This document shows, piece after piece, positions 1 to 6,884 of a DNA stretch of 19,775 bases. The notes below the pieces were generated by a model, which saw only the letters and a program-made list of their open reading frames with translations, ran no database searches and was not told the origin of the DNA. The translations under genes were made by a program, and so were the position numbers. This DNA comes from Anaerolineae bacterium (GTDB taxonomy: Bacteria; Chloroflexota; Anaerolineae; UBA4142). How positions within the stretch are numbered: position 1 is the first letter of the stretch; each line of letters begins with the position of its first letter. The stretch is from NCBI GenBank assembly GCA_026417715.1, contig JAOACU010000014.1, positions 1 through 19,775 of the forward strand, written 5' to 3'.

Positions 1-586
1 AGTACGTTCTTTCTCAAACACACTTCGCCCAACGCCATCAACTCATCGCGCGTCCACACGCGTCCGACGGGGTTGTGCGGACTGCACAGAATCAGCAACT
101 TGGTGCGCGCATCAATCTGCCGTTCCAAATCGTCCAAATCCATTCGATACGTGCCATTCACCACCTTGAGCGGATTCAACACCAGTTGCCGCCCATTGTT
201 CTTGACGACGGTGAAGAACGGCGGATAGACCGGCGGTTGGATGATGATCTTGTCACCGGGTTGTGTGAATGCGTGCACCGCAAGTGCCAAGCCCGTGACC
301 ACGCCCGGACTGTAGGCGACCCATTCAGGTTTGATTTGCCAACGATGTCGTTTGTGCATCCAGTTGGCAAGCGCGGTGGAGAATTCGGGGGACGAACGGC
401 ATAGCCGTAAATTCCGTGCGCGGCGCGCGCGCGCAATGCTTCGATGACCGGCACCGGCGATTCAAAATCCATATCGGCGATCCACGCGGAAATCACATCG
501 GCATCGCCAAACAGTTTTTCGTTGCGCGACCATTTGATCGAATCGGTGTGGCGACGGTCAATCACGCGGTCAAAGTCGTACTGCAT
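1..586 (-). CDS. patB: PatB/MalY-type cystathionine beta-lyase (PLP C-S lyase), 3'-partial and frameshifted
   Basis: Fold-type I PLP enzyme of the PatB/MalY family, which cleaves the C-S bond of cystathionine or cysteine to give a thiol, pyruvate and ammonia. The first ~65 residues, ending in GIYGYAVRP, match the family N-terminus with WIADMDFESP. At a run of five G (387-391, plus strand) the frame breaks. Restoring one base gives a continuation with FSTALANWMHKRHRW, SPGVVTGLALAVHAFTQPGD and CSPHNPVGRVWTRDEL, open to the window edge. The PLP lysine lies beyond the edge. The start at 586 has an AGGAG site six bases upstream, inside the end of selA (stop 595), so the two genes are probably cotranscribed. 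The break may be a homopolymer sequencing or assembly error, or a real pseudogene. Family assignment is firm; substrate is unknown. Confidence 0.85.
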
Positions 587-594
587 CGAATCTC

Positions 595-1971
595 CTAGAC
601 GGCAAGATGTTTGGCGACGCGTTCGATACCTGCCAGCAGCGCGTCGTCCTCGTTGGGTAACACGGTGCGCGGATCGAACAGCAGACGATTCGCTTCGATG
701 CGCGCGATAATCGGCGGAGTGTTGGCGCGCAAGCGCGCAGCAAACGTATCGGGCGAAGCGACGTTGAGCGCAAGCGCGCGCGTCGGCAAGGTTTCGCCGG
801 GTAATGAACCACCACCGACGGTAGATTCCGCGTCAATCACGCTCGCATCGAGTTTCGATGCGCGCAAACGCTCTGCCCACTTGGTCGCGCGCGCGTCGAG
901 CGATTCGCGCGTAGCGGCAATCATCATCCAAATCGGAATTTTTTTCGTCGCTTCGTTTTTGAGATAGTGCAACAGCGTGGCTTGCAGTCCCGCCAACGTC
1001 ACCTTGTCCACGCGCAGCGCGCGCGTGAGCGGATATTTTTTCAGCGCGTCAATCAGTGGTTTCTTGCCCAAAATGATGCCGGCTTGCGGTGCGCCGAGCA
1101 ATTTGTCACCGCTGAACGAAACCAAGTCCACGCCTGCCGCGAGCGATTCTTGTGGCATTGGTTCGTGTGCCAGACCGTACGCGCGCGTGTCGAGCAGCGC
1201 ACCGCTTCCCAAATCGTCCACACACAACAAATTTTTTTCGTGCGCGAGCGCGACGAGTTCTTCGAGCGTCGGTTGATGCGTGAAACCGATGACGCGAAAA
1301 TTCGAGGCGTGCACGCGCATCACCATTGCCGTTTGCTCATTGATCGCGCGCGCGTAATCGTGGATGTAGGTACGATTCGTCGTACCGACTTCGACCAGTG
1401 TTGCGCCCGATTGTTGCATCACTTCGGGAACGCGAAAGCCACCACCAATTTCGACGAGTTGCCCGCGCGAAATAATCACTTGCTTGCCACGCGCGAACGT
1501 GGCAAGGATCAGCATCACCGCCGCCGCGTTGTTGTTGACGACGAGCGCGGCTTGCGCGCCGGTCAAACGTTTGAAAAGTGTTTCGGCGTGCACATAGCGC
1601 GAGCCACGTTCGCCCTTTTCCAAATCGTATTCGCGGTTCGAGTATCCTTGCGCGGCGAGGCGCATCGCGGCGATGGTTTCTTCGGAGAGTGGCGCGCGCC
1701 CCAAGTTGGTGTGAATAATGACGCCCGTCGCGTTGATGACTGGCACGAGCGACGGACGCGCGGCTTGTTCCACACGCTCGCGAATTTCGTCCACGAGGAG
1801 TGCGGGCATCGGCGCATTCGCGCCTGCGAGGATGCGTTGTCGCGCGGCATCGAGCGCGGCGCGACACGCCTCGACGACGAGGGTGTGTCCGTAACGTTGC
1901 TCGAGTGCGCGCAGAGTGAGGTCTTGCAACAGCGCGTCTACGGAGGGCAGTTGGCGGAGTTGGTCTTGCAT
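595..1971 (-). CDS. selA: L-seryl-tRNA(Sec) selenium transferase
   Basis: SelA converts Ser-tRNA(Sec) to Sec-tRNA(Sec) with selenophosphate, the committed step of bacterial selenocysteine synthesis; it is a cytosolic PLP enzyme that assembles as a decamer. The 458-residue length is normal. Visible marks are the N-terminal tRNA-binding helical region (RQLPSVDALL), VINATGVIIHTNLGRAPLS near 78-96, YDLEKGERGSRY near 115, NNNAAAVML near 146, and the PLP-lysine motif FSGDKLLGAPQAG with Lys290. The start at 1971 has AGGA eight bases upstream. A 22-bp hairpin (1986-2039) separates it from the upstream hydrolase. selB, selC and selD are not in this window. The downstream patB overlaps its end region. 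Very confident. Confidence 0.97.
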   Translation of the reverse strand: MQDQLRQLPSVDALLQDLTLRALEQRYGHTLVVEACRAALDAARQRILAGANAPMPALLVDEIRERVEQAARPSLVPVINATGVIIHTNLGRAPLSEETIAAMRLAAQGYSNREYDLEKGERGSRYVHAETLFKRLTGAQAALVVNNNAAAVMLILATFARGKQVIISRGQLVEIGGGFRVPEVMQQSGATLVEVGTTNRTYIHDYARAINEQTAMVMRVHASNFRVIGFTHQPTLEELVALAHEKNLLCVDDLGSGALLDTRAYGLAHEPMPQESLAAGVDLVSFSGDKLLGAPQAGIILGKKPLIDALKKYPLTRALRVDKVTLAGLQATLLHYLKNEATKKIPIWMMIAATRESLDARATKWAERLRASKLDASVIDAESTVGGGSLPGETLPTRALALNVASPDTFAARLRANTPPIIARIEANRLLFDPRTVLPNEDDALLAGIERVAKHLAV

Positions 1972-1985
1972 TGTGACTTCCTGAG

Positions 1986-2039
1986 ATGACGAAAGACGAA
2001 GGACGAAAGACGAAGCGTTCGTCCTTCGTCTTTCGTCAT
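1986..2039. repeat. Repeat family A1: 22-bp perfect hairpin built from GACGAAAGACGAAGG words
   Basis: Arms 1986-2007 and 2018-2039 are perfectly complementary (22 bp) around a 10-base loop. The arms consist of iterated GACGAAA/GACGAAGG words. The stop codon of the MBL hydrolase (TGA, 2036-2038 on the minus strand) lies inside the stem. It could act as a terminator or 3'-stabiliser for that gene, although no T tract follows. Related word blocks lie at 11825-11881 and 19024-19054. Confidence 0.9.
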
Positions 2040-2704
2040 TTCACACGCGCGATGAACGCGTCCAATTCATTCGCATCGAACGGACGACCGTGCGCGGTGT
2101 AACAAACGCGCGGTTTGAGCGAATGGATTTTGAGCGCGCTTGCGCGCGCTTGCGCGGCATCTTCCCAGTAGAGGGGAAAGGCAACGTGCACCAGATTCAA
2201 AATCGAATCGCCGACGAACAACGTGCCGTCATCGCATAGCACACTCACCGATCCCGCCGTGTGTCCGGGTGTGTGAATGACACGCGCGTCAAAGCCGAAC
2301 TCGCGCAACGATTGTCCATCCTCCAACAGCACATCGGGAGTGAATGTTTCGATTGGCGCGAGCCAGCCAAAGGCGCGGAGCACCGCGCCGATGAATTCAG
2401 TGGTGCGTGTTCGACCCGGAGGAATTTTGAGGTTGGGTGTAGCGACGAGACGCACATCGTCACGATGCAAAGCGACCGGCGCACCAGTCAATCGCTTGAG
2501 CGCGACCGCGCTACCGGCGTGATCAATGTGCCCGTGTGTCACAAGAATCAAACGAACGTCGCGAGGAGAATGTCCGCGCGCGCGCATCGCCTTGACGATA
2601 CGCGCGGCTTGGTGTGGCATCCCAGCGTCAATCACCATCACGCCGTTATGATTTTCAACGATGAACGTGTTGGCGACGCCAGTGAAAAGCGTGTGAACCT
2701 GCAT
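2036..2704 (-). CDS. MBL-fold metallo-hydrolase
   Basis: Metallo-beta-lactamase superfamily hydrolase, 222 residues, with a two-metal site. The signature THGHIDH supplies His57, His59, Asp61 and His62; further ligands are His147 in HTPGHTAGS, Asp166 in FVGDS and His205 near the C-terminus. Asp26 lies in VIDAGMP. It has no signal peptide, so it is probably cytosolic. This compact glyoxalase II-like subgroup includes thioester hydrolases, lactonases and many uncharacterised enzymes, and the substrate cannot be read from the sequence. The start is ATG at 2704. The stop sits inside the family A hairpin. An alpha/beta hydrolase ends 12 bases upstream, so the two are probably cotranscribed. Confidence 0.93.
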   Translation of the reverse strand: MQVHTLFTGVANTFIVENHNGVMVIDAGMPHQAARIVKAMRARGHSPRDVRLILVTHGHIDHAGSAVALKRLTGAPVALHRDDVRLVATPNLKIPPGRTRTTEFIGAVLRAFGWLAPIETFTPDVLLEDGQSLREFGFDARVIHTPGHTAGSVSVLCDDGTLFVGDSILNLVHVAFPLYWEDAAQARASALKIHSLKPRVCYTAHGRPFDANELDAFIARVK

Positions 2705-2716
2705 TGTGAGTCAGTA

Positions 2717-3427
2717 TCACCTCGATTGTGAAAGTAACTCGATGAAATGATGCAATGCCGCGCTGGTCTCGTCGGGTTGTTCGATCATTACCGAGTGCCC
2801 CGCTTCGTCAATGAGCACCAGCGAGGCATTGGGAATGTGTTGTGCCAGATAGACGGAATACTTGAGTGGTGTCAGGCGATCTTGACGTCCGCAAATGATG
2901 AGCGTTGGAACGCGAATCTCCGCGAGACGCGTCATCACATCGAATTGATTGCACGCCCAAAAATCGCCATGAATGACGGTGGCAGGACATTCGCAAAATT
3001 CCGCTTCGGCGCGACGCAGAAATTCGGGGTCCATTCCCGGCGCGTATGAATACTCGATGACCAAGCGCGCAGTGGCGGCAAGATCGTTCAGCACGCCGTT
3101 CAGAATCGCCGGCAAGACGCGTAGACGCGCGCCGGTGCCGACTAGTCCCAAACCTGCGACGCGATCGGGATGTGAGAGCGCGAGCGTTTGCGCGATGGCG
3201 CCGCCCATCGAATGCCCTACGATGACCGCGCGTTCAAAGCCGAGCGCATCGAGCAAGCCAAGCACCACATCGCGATACGCTTCGATGGATGTACGTCCTG
3301 GTAGCGTTGAGCGACCATGTCCCGGCAAATCGAGCGCGACGGCGCGTGCACAATCGGCGAGGGCGTGCACTTGCAAGCCCCAAATCAAGTGGTTGGCACC
3401 CGCGCCGTGCACGAACACCACCGGCAA
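2717..3427 (-). CDS. Alpha/beta hydrolase fold protein (start uncertain)
   Basis: Alpha/beta hydrolase with a full catalytic triad: Ser73 in the nucleophile elbow GHSMGG, Asp183 in CGRQDRLTP and His211 in DEAGHSV. The oxyanion segment FVHGAGAN is at the N-terminus. The first conventional start is TTG at 3427, but the frame stays open upstream and encodes QNIYYSIRGTQG, which resembles the usual first beta-strands of this family. The frame closes at a TGA near the family B repeat, and no ATG, GTG or TTG lies between. An ATT at 3487 with GGAG seven bases upstream would give 256 residues and a typical N-terminus. Substrate unknown; probably an esterase or C-C hydrolase. It is followed closely by the MBL hydrolase. 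Confidence 0.9.
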   Translation of the reverse strand: MPVVFVHGAGANHLIWGLQVHALADCARAVALDLPGHGRSTLPGRTSIEAYRDVVLGLLDALGFERAVIVGHSMGGAIAQTLALSHPDRVAGLGLVGTGARLRVLPAILNGVLNDLAATARLVIEYSYAPGMDPEFLRRAEAEFCECPATVIHGDFWACNQFDVMTRLAEIRVPTLIICGRQDRLTPLKYSVYLAQHIPNASLVLIDEAGHSVMIEQPDETSAALHHFIELLSQSR

Positions 3428-3494
3428 CCCTTGCGTACCGCGTATACTATAGTAGATGTTTTGTCCGAGAATGGATGTGATAGGAATAGTGTGG

Positions 3495-3498
3495 CTCC
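3495..3498 (-). promoter_or_regulatory. Candidate ribosome-binding site supporting an ATT start at 3487
   Basis: GGAG on the minus strand, seven bases upstream of an in-frame ATT (3485-3487). Using ATT adds 20 residues to the alpha/beta hydrolase, including the family-typical NIYYSIRG strand. ATT initiation is rare but known (infC), so this is an inference. Confidence 0.4.
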
Positions 3499-3499
3499 G

Positions 3500-3538
3500 C
3501 GTATTACGTATTACGTCTCACGTCTCACGTATCACGTT
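3500..3538. repeat. Repeat family B: iterated ATTACGT / CTCACGT words
   Basis: About 39 bases of repeated ATTACGT, CTCACGT and ATCACGT words between the alpha/beta hydrolase and the DUF6788-like gene. The stop codon of the latter (TGA at 3525-3527, minus strand) falls inside it. Only one orientation is present here, so it is not an obvious hairpin. Confidence 0.75.
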
Positions 3539-3881
3539 GCAGTTTGGCACGTTGTTTGGCTTCATACACTTGGCGCGCTTTTTCAGGAAGGACGCGACCA
3601 ATGTAACGCGAACGCGTGCGTCCGTTTTCTTTCCAATACGCATACCAGTAGGGACCGTGTGGACAACGCGTGCAATTCGTCTTGCCACAACGAACAGTTT
3701 CATAGCGGAACGTGATCGAGCCAAAGGTTTGTTCGGCGTGCACGGATGGGCGCGCGATACCACTGCGACGTTCTTGCACAACGCGGTGAAGTCGCTCTTC
3801 CACTTGGCGTAACTGTTCGATTTGCTTTTTGTCTAACCGAGCCAACGGGCTGGTTGTTTTCTTCCGAGGTTTAGGAGACAT
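3525..3881 (-). CDS. Small DUF6788-like Cys-cluster protein
   Basis: A 118-residue cytosolic protein of unknown function. Residues 14-40 are a charged, probably helical segment. A compact core follows: RCGKTNCTRCPHGPYWYAYW at 64-83, then RTRSRYIGR. Cys65, Cys70, Cys73 and possibly His75 could bind zinc. The pattern CGKxNCxxC...GPYWY matches my memory of DUF6788 (not searched), a family often found near mobile or recombination genes. A near-consensus sigma70 promoter lies upstream (3930-3958). No good Shine-Dalgarno is visible before the ATG at 3881. The last residues are encoded by the family B repeat. Confidence 0.8.
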   Translation of the reverse strand: MSPKPRKKTTSPLARLDKKQIEQLRQVEERLHRVVQERRSGIARPSVHAEQTFGSITFRYETVRCGKTNCTRCPHGPYWYAYWKENGRTRSRYIGRVLPEKARQVYEAKQRAKLQRDT

Positions 3882-3929
3882 AGGGAAAGATCGCTAGCGC
3901 ACCAAGCGCGAACACAAACTTTGGCTCTG

Positions 3930-3958
3930 ATTATACCACGCGTTACCTAAGAGGTCAA
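3930..3958 (-). promoter_or_regulatory. Sigma70-type promoter of the DUF6788-like gene
   Basis: On the minus strand, -35 TTGACC (3953-3958), a 17-base spacer and a perfect -10 TATAAT (3930-3935). Predicted transcription start is about 3923, giving a leader of roughly 40 bases. It is one of the strongest promoter matches in the window. Confidence 0.8.
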
Positions 3959-3962
3959 GCGA

Positions 3963-3988
3963 GGGTAGGGTTTTATCCTCCCCTACCC
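3963..3988 (-). terminator. Hairpin carrying the fchA stop codon
   Basis: Eight-base arms (3963-3970 and 3981-3988, GGGTAGGG/CCCTACCC) around a 10-base loop. The TAA stop of the cyclohydrolase (3973-3975) lies in the loop. It is G/C-rich and sits at the 3' end just before the next promoter, consistent with a terminator, but no T tract follows. Confidence 0.55.
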
Positions 3989-4614
3989 CAACCCCGCTGT
4001 TCCACCACGCGCACAATCTCGCGCGCGAGGTGTTCGGCTTGGGCTTGCAACGCGTTCGCTCGCGCGCGGCGATCTTGTTTGAACGTCTCATCGCTGATAC
4101 TGTTCAAGTTGATGAGCACGTTGAACACAGCACCGCGTAGACCGGCTTTTGCCATCAATGCGCCCACGCCGCCATCGCTGATCGCGTTCTTGTTCCCTCG
4201 TTCAACCACTGCGCGCGCGAGTTCCAACACTTGGACACAACATTCGGCGACACGCAGAGGTACATCGGCGGCGTGTTGGAGCGCGGCTTGAATCGCCCGC
4301 GCACGCGCGGCGCGTTCGTCTTCTGTTGTCTTGGGTAACCCGTACGCCTCCATCACGCGCGCATACGCGTCCGTATCGGCTTGCATCAGATCGGTCAATT
4401 CGCGTTGCAATGCTTCGGCACGCGGCAAAATTGTTTGCATCTCTGCGCTAACGGCTTCATACCCCTTTTTGCCAATCGTCAAGCGACACACCATTGCAAC
4501 AAGTGACGCGCCCAGCGCGCCACTCAACGCGGCAACTGTGCCACCGCCGGGGGCTGGCTCAGCCGAAGCAACTTGATCGAGAAACGATTGTAATGATTTT
4601 TCGGCAAAGGTCAT
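3973..4614 (-). CDS. fchA: Methenyltetrahydrofolate cyclohydrolase / cyclodeaminase family protein
   Basis: Stand-alone FTCD cyclodeaminase-domain protein (FchA family), 213 residues from the chosen start. The family hydrolyses 5,10-methenyl-THF to 10-formyl-THF or deaminates formimino-THF in cytosolic one-carbon metabolism. Diagnostic features are SFLDQVASAEPAPGGGTVAA at 10-29, with the Gly-rich PGGG segment, LGASLVAMVCRLTIGKKGY, the DADAYARVMEAYGLPK-like segment, and the C-terminal NVLINLNSISD. The frame extends upstream to 4710, but those residues are low-complexity translation of the family C repeat. ATG at 4614, with GAGGTG just upstream, is the real start. No other folate gene is nearby. 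Confidence 0.9.
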   Translation of the reverse strand: MTFAEKSLQSFLDQVASAEPAPGGGTVAALSGALGASLVAMVCRLTIGKKGYEAVSAEMQTILPRAEALQRELTDLMQADTDAYARVMEAYGLPKTTEDERAARARAIQAALQHAADVPLRVAECCVQVLELARAVVERGNKNAISDGGVGALMAKAGLRGAVFNVLINLNSISDETFKQDRRARANALQAQAEHLAREIVRVVEQRGWGRGG

Positions 4615-4623
4615 TGCAGTTTC

Positions 4624-4692
4624 ACCTCTTTCTCCGCAAAGGACACGAAGAAACACCAAGTTTTTTCGTGACCTTCGTGTTCTTGGTGGACG
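4624..4692. repeat. Repeat family C: imperfect palindrome of ACACGAAG / CACCAAG words
   Basis: The two halves (about 4624-4660 and 4664-4692) carry the same words, GGACACGAAG and CACCAAG, on opposite strands around a T-rich centre. It sits in the leader of fchA, between it and the epimerase stop (4756). The pattern resembles families D and A in being self-complementary and made of short words. Confidence 0.75.
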
Positions 4693-4755
4693 GAAATCCT
4701 TATTTCGCATAATGTCTATTTGAAGAAAAAATGCCGAGTAATTCGCTCGGCACGT

Positions 4756-5682
4756 TCATTTCTTGAACCGTTCATCCTCCACTAGCATTCGACGCAAACC
4801 TTCCTCAAGTGTCACGCGCGGTTTCCACTTGAGCAATTCGCTAGCGAGTCGAATATCGGCAACGAGGCGCGGCACGCCGCCGCTTTCTTTGGGATTTTCC
4901 AAACGATGCGCGGTGCGTCCAGTCACCTGTTCGATGTGTTCGACGAGTTGCGCAATGCTGACTTCTTGCCCACTCCCGATGTTGATAATCGTACGATTGA
5001 CACAATCGGCGGTTGCCGCGCGCGTCAACGCTTCGACGACATCGCTGATGTACACAAAATCGCGCGTTTGTTTACCACCACCGAAAAGCACCACCGAGCC
5101 GCCGCTCAAAATCTGTTTGAGGAACAACGGAATGACCGGCGCGTGTGAAGGTGGCAAGGGCTGGCGTGGTCCATACGCGTTAAAAATCCGCAAGACGACC
5201 GTTTCGATTTGCCACAGCGCGCCAATCGAATGCACATAGTATTCGGAGGCGAGTTTGCTCACCGCGTACGGCGAATCGGGATGCATCAGCGCGTTTTCGG
5301 CGACGGGTTGTTGCGGCTGATGTCCGTACGCTGCACCAGACGAGGCGAGAATCACGCGCTTGACGCCCGCATCGCGCACGGCTGTCATCAGCGATACAGT
5401 GCCACCCACGTTAACGGCGTTGTACTCCGTCGGATATAGAATGGACTCGGCGACACTCACGCGCGCGGCAAGATGATACACACAATCGGTGCCTTTGAGC
5501 AAGCCCCACAACTTGGGTGTGTCGCGCACATCGCCGCGTGTGAACAAGACGCGCGAATGCAGTACGCTTGGATCACCCGCGCTGAGATCATCGAGCACGC
5601 GAACTTGGTGTCCCTGCAGTACGAGATAATTGGCAAGTGCCGCGCCAATGAAACCAGCACCACCTGTGATCAAGAAATTCAT
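4756..5682 (-). CDS. NAD-dependent epimerase/dehydratase (UDP-glucose 4-epimerase-like extended SDR)
   Basis: Extended SDR enzyme, 308 residues, acting on a nucleotide sugar. The Rossmann motif GGAGFIG is at 7-13; Asp31-Asp32 after the second strand suggests NAD binding; Ser114/Ser115 and Tyr139-xxx-Lys143 (YAVSK) form the catalytic set. Other epimerase-like marks are YHLAARVSV, NVGGT, RIFNAYGPRQ, DFVYISDVVEAL and IINIGSGQEVSI. Substrate (UDP-glucose, UDP-GlcNAc or UDP-glucuronate) cannot be fixed. Its ATG directly follows the TAA of the secreted-protein gene, so translation is probably coupled. Likely role: precursor supply for surface glycans. Confidence 0.92.
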   Translation of the reverse strand: MNFLITGGAGFIGAALANYLVLQGHQVRVLDDLSAGDPSVLHSRVLFTRGDVRDTPKLWGLLKGTDCVYHLAARVSVAESILYPTEYNAVNVGGTVSLMTAVRDAGVKRVILASSGAAYGHQPQQPVAENALMHPDSPYAVSKLASEYYVHSIGALWQIETVVLRIFNAYGPRQPLPPSHAPVIPLFLKQILSGGSVVLFGGGKQTRDFVYISDVVEALTRAATADCVNRTIINIGSGQEVSIAQLVEHIEQVTGRTAHRLENPKESGGVPRLVADIRLASELLKWKPRVTLEEGLRRMLVEDERFKK

Positions 5683-6663
5683 TTACGATTTACTCCACAA
5701 GAAAATTCCAGTGCCTAACGAAACAAAACCGAACATCAAGGAAAGAACACCTAAACCCGTCAATGCACCAGTGGCAGGGTCAATCGGCAGACTGGGAGTG
5801 GGTGTCACAGCGGGACGCGCATAGCGCGGCGTGGCGGAGGGTGTCGGTGTAGTCGTTGATGTGGGTGTGGGCGTACGTGTCGCGGTCGGCGGTAGTGGTG
5901 TGTTCGTCGCGGTGGGTCCTTGCGCGATTTTGGTGACCGGGCGCGTCGGTGTGCGCGTCGGCGGTGCAATGGGAGATGGAGTGACGGTTGGAGGAACAGC
6001 GGTCGCGGTCGGCATATCGGGCACGGCTTCCATACACGCCACATCGAACCACACTTTGGCGCGACCAGAAGCGCCGGTAAAAATGCCGCGAAAGAACATC
6101 GTGGCTTTGTCTGCGCGCGCGGCAAACGTCATCGTCAATTCGGGTGGATTCATTCCCGCCGTGCTGTTGAAGAGTGCGGGACCCCAAATCACATTCGGCG
6201 ATTTTGGATCAGTGCCACCAAACGGATCCACGCCCACTTGACGTCCCATCGAAGGATGCACTTCATTCTTGGCGTTGCCGGGATCAAGTCGCGCGTGCGA
6301 GTAGCCGATGCGAAAACGATAGTACACGTTCGGCTGCAAGCCCCACACGGTTTGATAAATTCCTGCATCGAACGGCACCGAATCGGACCAAAAATATTGC
6401 GCGCCGTTCGCATCCCACTTTTCATTGTCCACCCACTCGAAACGCGGTGAACCTGTGATAACGAACGGCGTCCATTCGAGCGCGACAGTTCCGTACGGCG
6501 TCGTGTGCCCTGGTGCCATCGAGCCGTTACGAAACAGGTTAGACGGGTGCAAACCGCAATTATCGGGAAACGCGCGCGCGCCGCGTGCGGGGAACAACAG
6601 CAACACAACAATTACCACACATATCGCTGCAAGAACGAACATCGCCACGCGAGATAGATTCAT
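5683..6663 (-). CDS. Membrane-anchored extracellular protein with beta-sandwich-like domain and Thr/Pro stalk
   Basis: 326 residues, family not recognised with certainty. A hydrophobic N-terminal segment (about 7-25) is a signal peptide or anchor. Residues 32-215 look like an all-beta extracellular domain with many aromatics (EWVDNEKWDANGAQYFWSD, NVYYRFRIGYSHARLDPG, RAKVWFDVACMEAV) and could be a carbohydrate-binding-like sandwich; Cys36 and Cys210 could form a disulfide. Residues 217-293 are a Thr/Pro-rich linker, and a second hydrophobic helix (about 299-323) ends in WSKS. Such TPTPT stalks are common in Chloroflexota surface proteins. A consensus promoter places the transcription start almost at the ATG. 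The downstream epimerase starts at the next base after its stop. Confidence 0.85.
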   Translation of the reverse strand: MNLSRVAMFVLAAICVVIVVLLLFPARGARAFPDNCGLHPSNLFRNGSMAPGHTTPYGTVALEWTPFVITGSPRFEWVDNEKWDANGAQYFWSDSVPFDAGIYQTVWGLQPNVYYRFRIGYSHARLDPGNAKNEVHPSMGRQVGVDPFGGTDPKSPNVIWGPALFNSTAGMNPPELTMTFAARADKATMFFRGIFTGASGRAKVWFDVACMEAVPDMPTATAVPPTVTPSPIAPPTRTPTRPVTKIAQGPTATNTPLPPTATRTPTPTSTTTPTPSATPRYARPAVTPTPSLPIDPATGALTGLGVLSLMFGFVSLGTGIFLWSKS

Positions 6664-6671
6664 CGTGACAC

Positions 6672-6700
6672 AATATAACCAACCCCGTTGAAAATGTCAA
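6672..6700 (-). promoter_or_regulatory. Sigma70-type promoter of the secreted-protein gene, apparently leaderless
   Basis: Minus strand: perfect -35 TTGACA (6695-6700), 17-base spacer, -10 TATATT (6672-6677). Only eight bases lie between the -10 box and the ATG at 6663, so the transcript should begin at or within a few bases of the start codon. No Shine-Dalgarno is visible. It is back-to-back with the promoter at 6707-6735. Confidence 0.75.
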
Positions 6701-6706
6701 AACTGG

Positions 6707-6735
6707 TTGAACAAATCAAGTGTTCGTGTTATAAT
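6707..6735 (+). promoter_or_regulatory. Sigma70-type promoter for the Uma2 gene
   Basis: Plus strand: -35 TTGAAC (6707-6712), 17-base spacer, perfect -10 TATAAT (6730-6735). Expected start is near 6742, giving a leader of about 140 bases that contains the family D palindrome. It may also drive uvrB and the ligase gene, since no separate promoter is obvious before them. Confidence 0.75.
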
Positions 6736-6761
6736 TTGGTCGTAACTCAGCCGTACCGAAT

Positions 6762-6834
6762 TTTTGCCACAGGGTGCACAGAGTTCACAGAGAGATTCTT
6801 TTTTCTCTGTGTTCCCTGTGCTCTCTATGGCAAA
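6762..6834. repeat. Repeat family D: imperfect palindrome of CACAGAG words
   Basis: Left half begins TTTGCCACAGGGTGCACAGA; the right half read on the other strand begins TTTGCCATAGAGAGCACAGG. The centre is T-rich. Pairing is imperfect but extends over about 30 bases per arm. It lies inside the predicted leader of the Uma2 gene. Confidence 0.8.
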
Positions 6835-6884
6835 CTTGAGCAGTTACATTTGGTCGTGTGGTTTTGAAACGAGAGGAGCGTCCT

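Noticed and set aside
423..434. (GC)6 alternating tract as a Z-DNA element
   Set aside because: It encodes Ala/Arg codons in a GCG/CGC-rich genome, and many similar shorter runs occur in genes throughout the window.
967..1989. Long plus-strand open frame opposite selA
   Set aside because: Composition is that of an antisense shadow of GCG/CGC-rich codons; the minus frame is unambiguous SelA.
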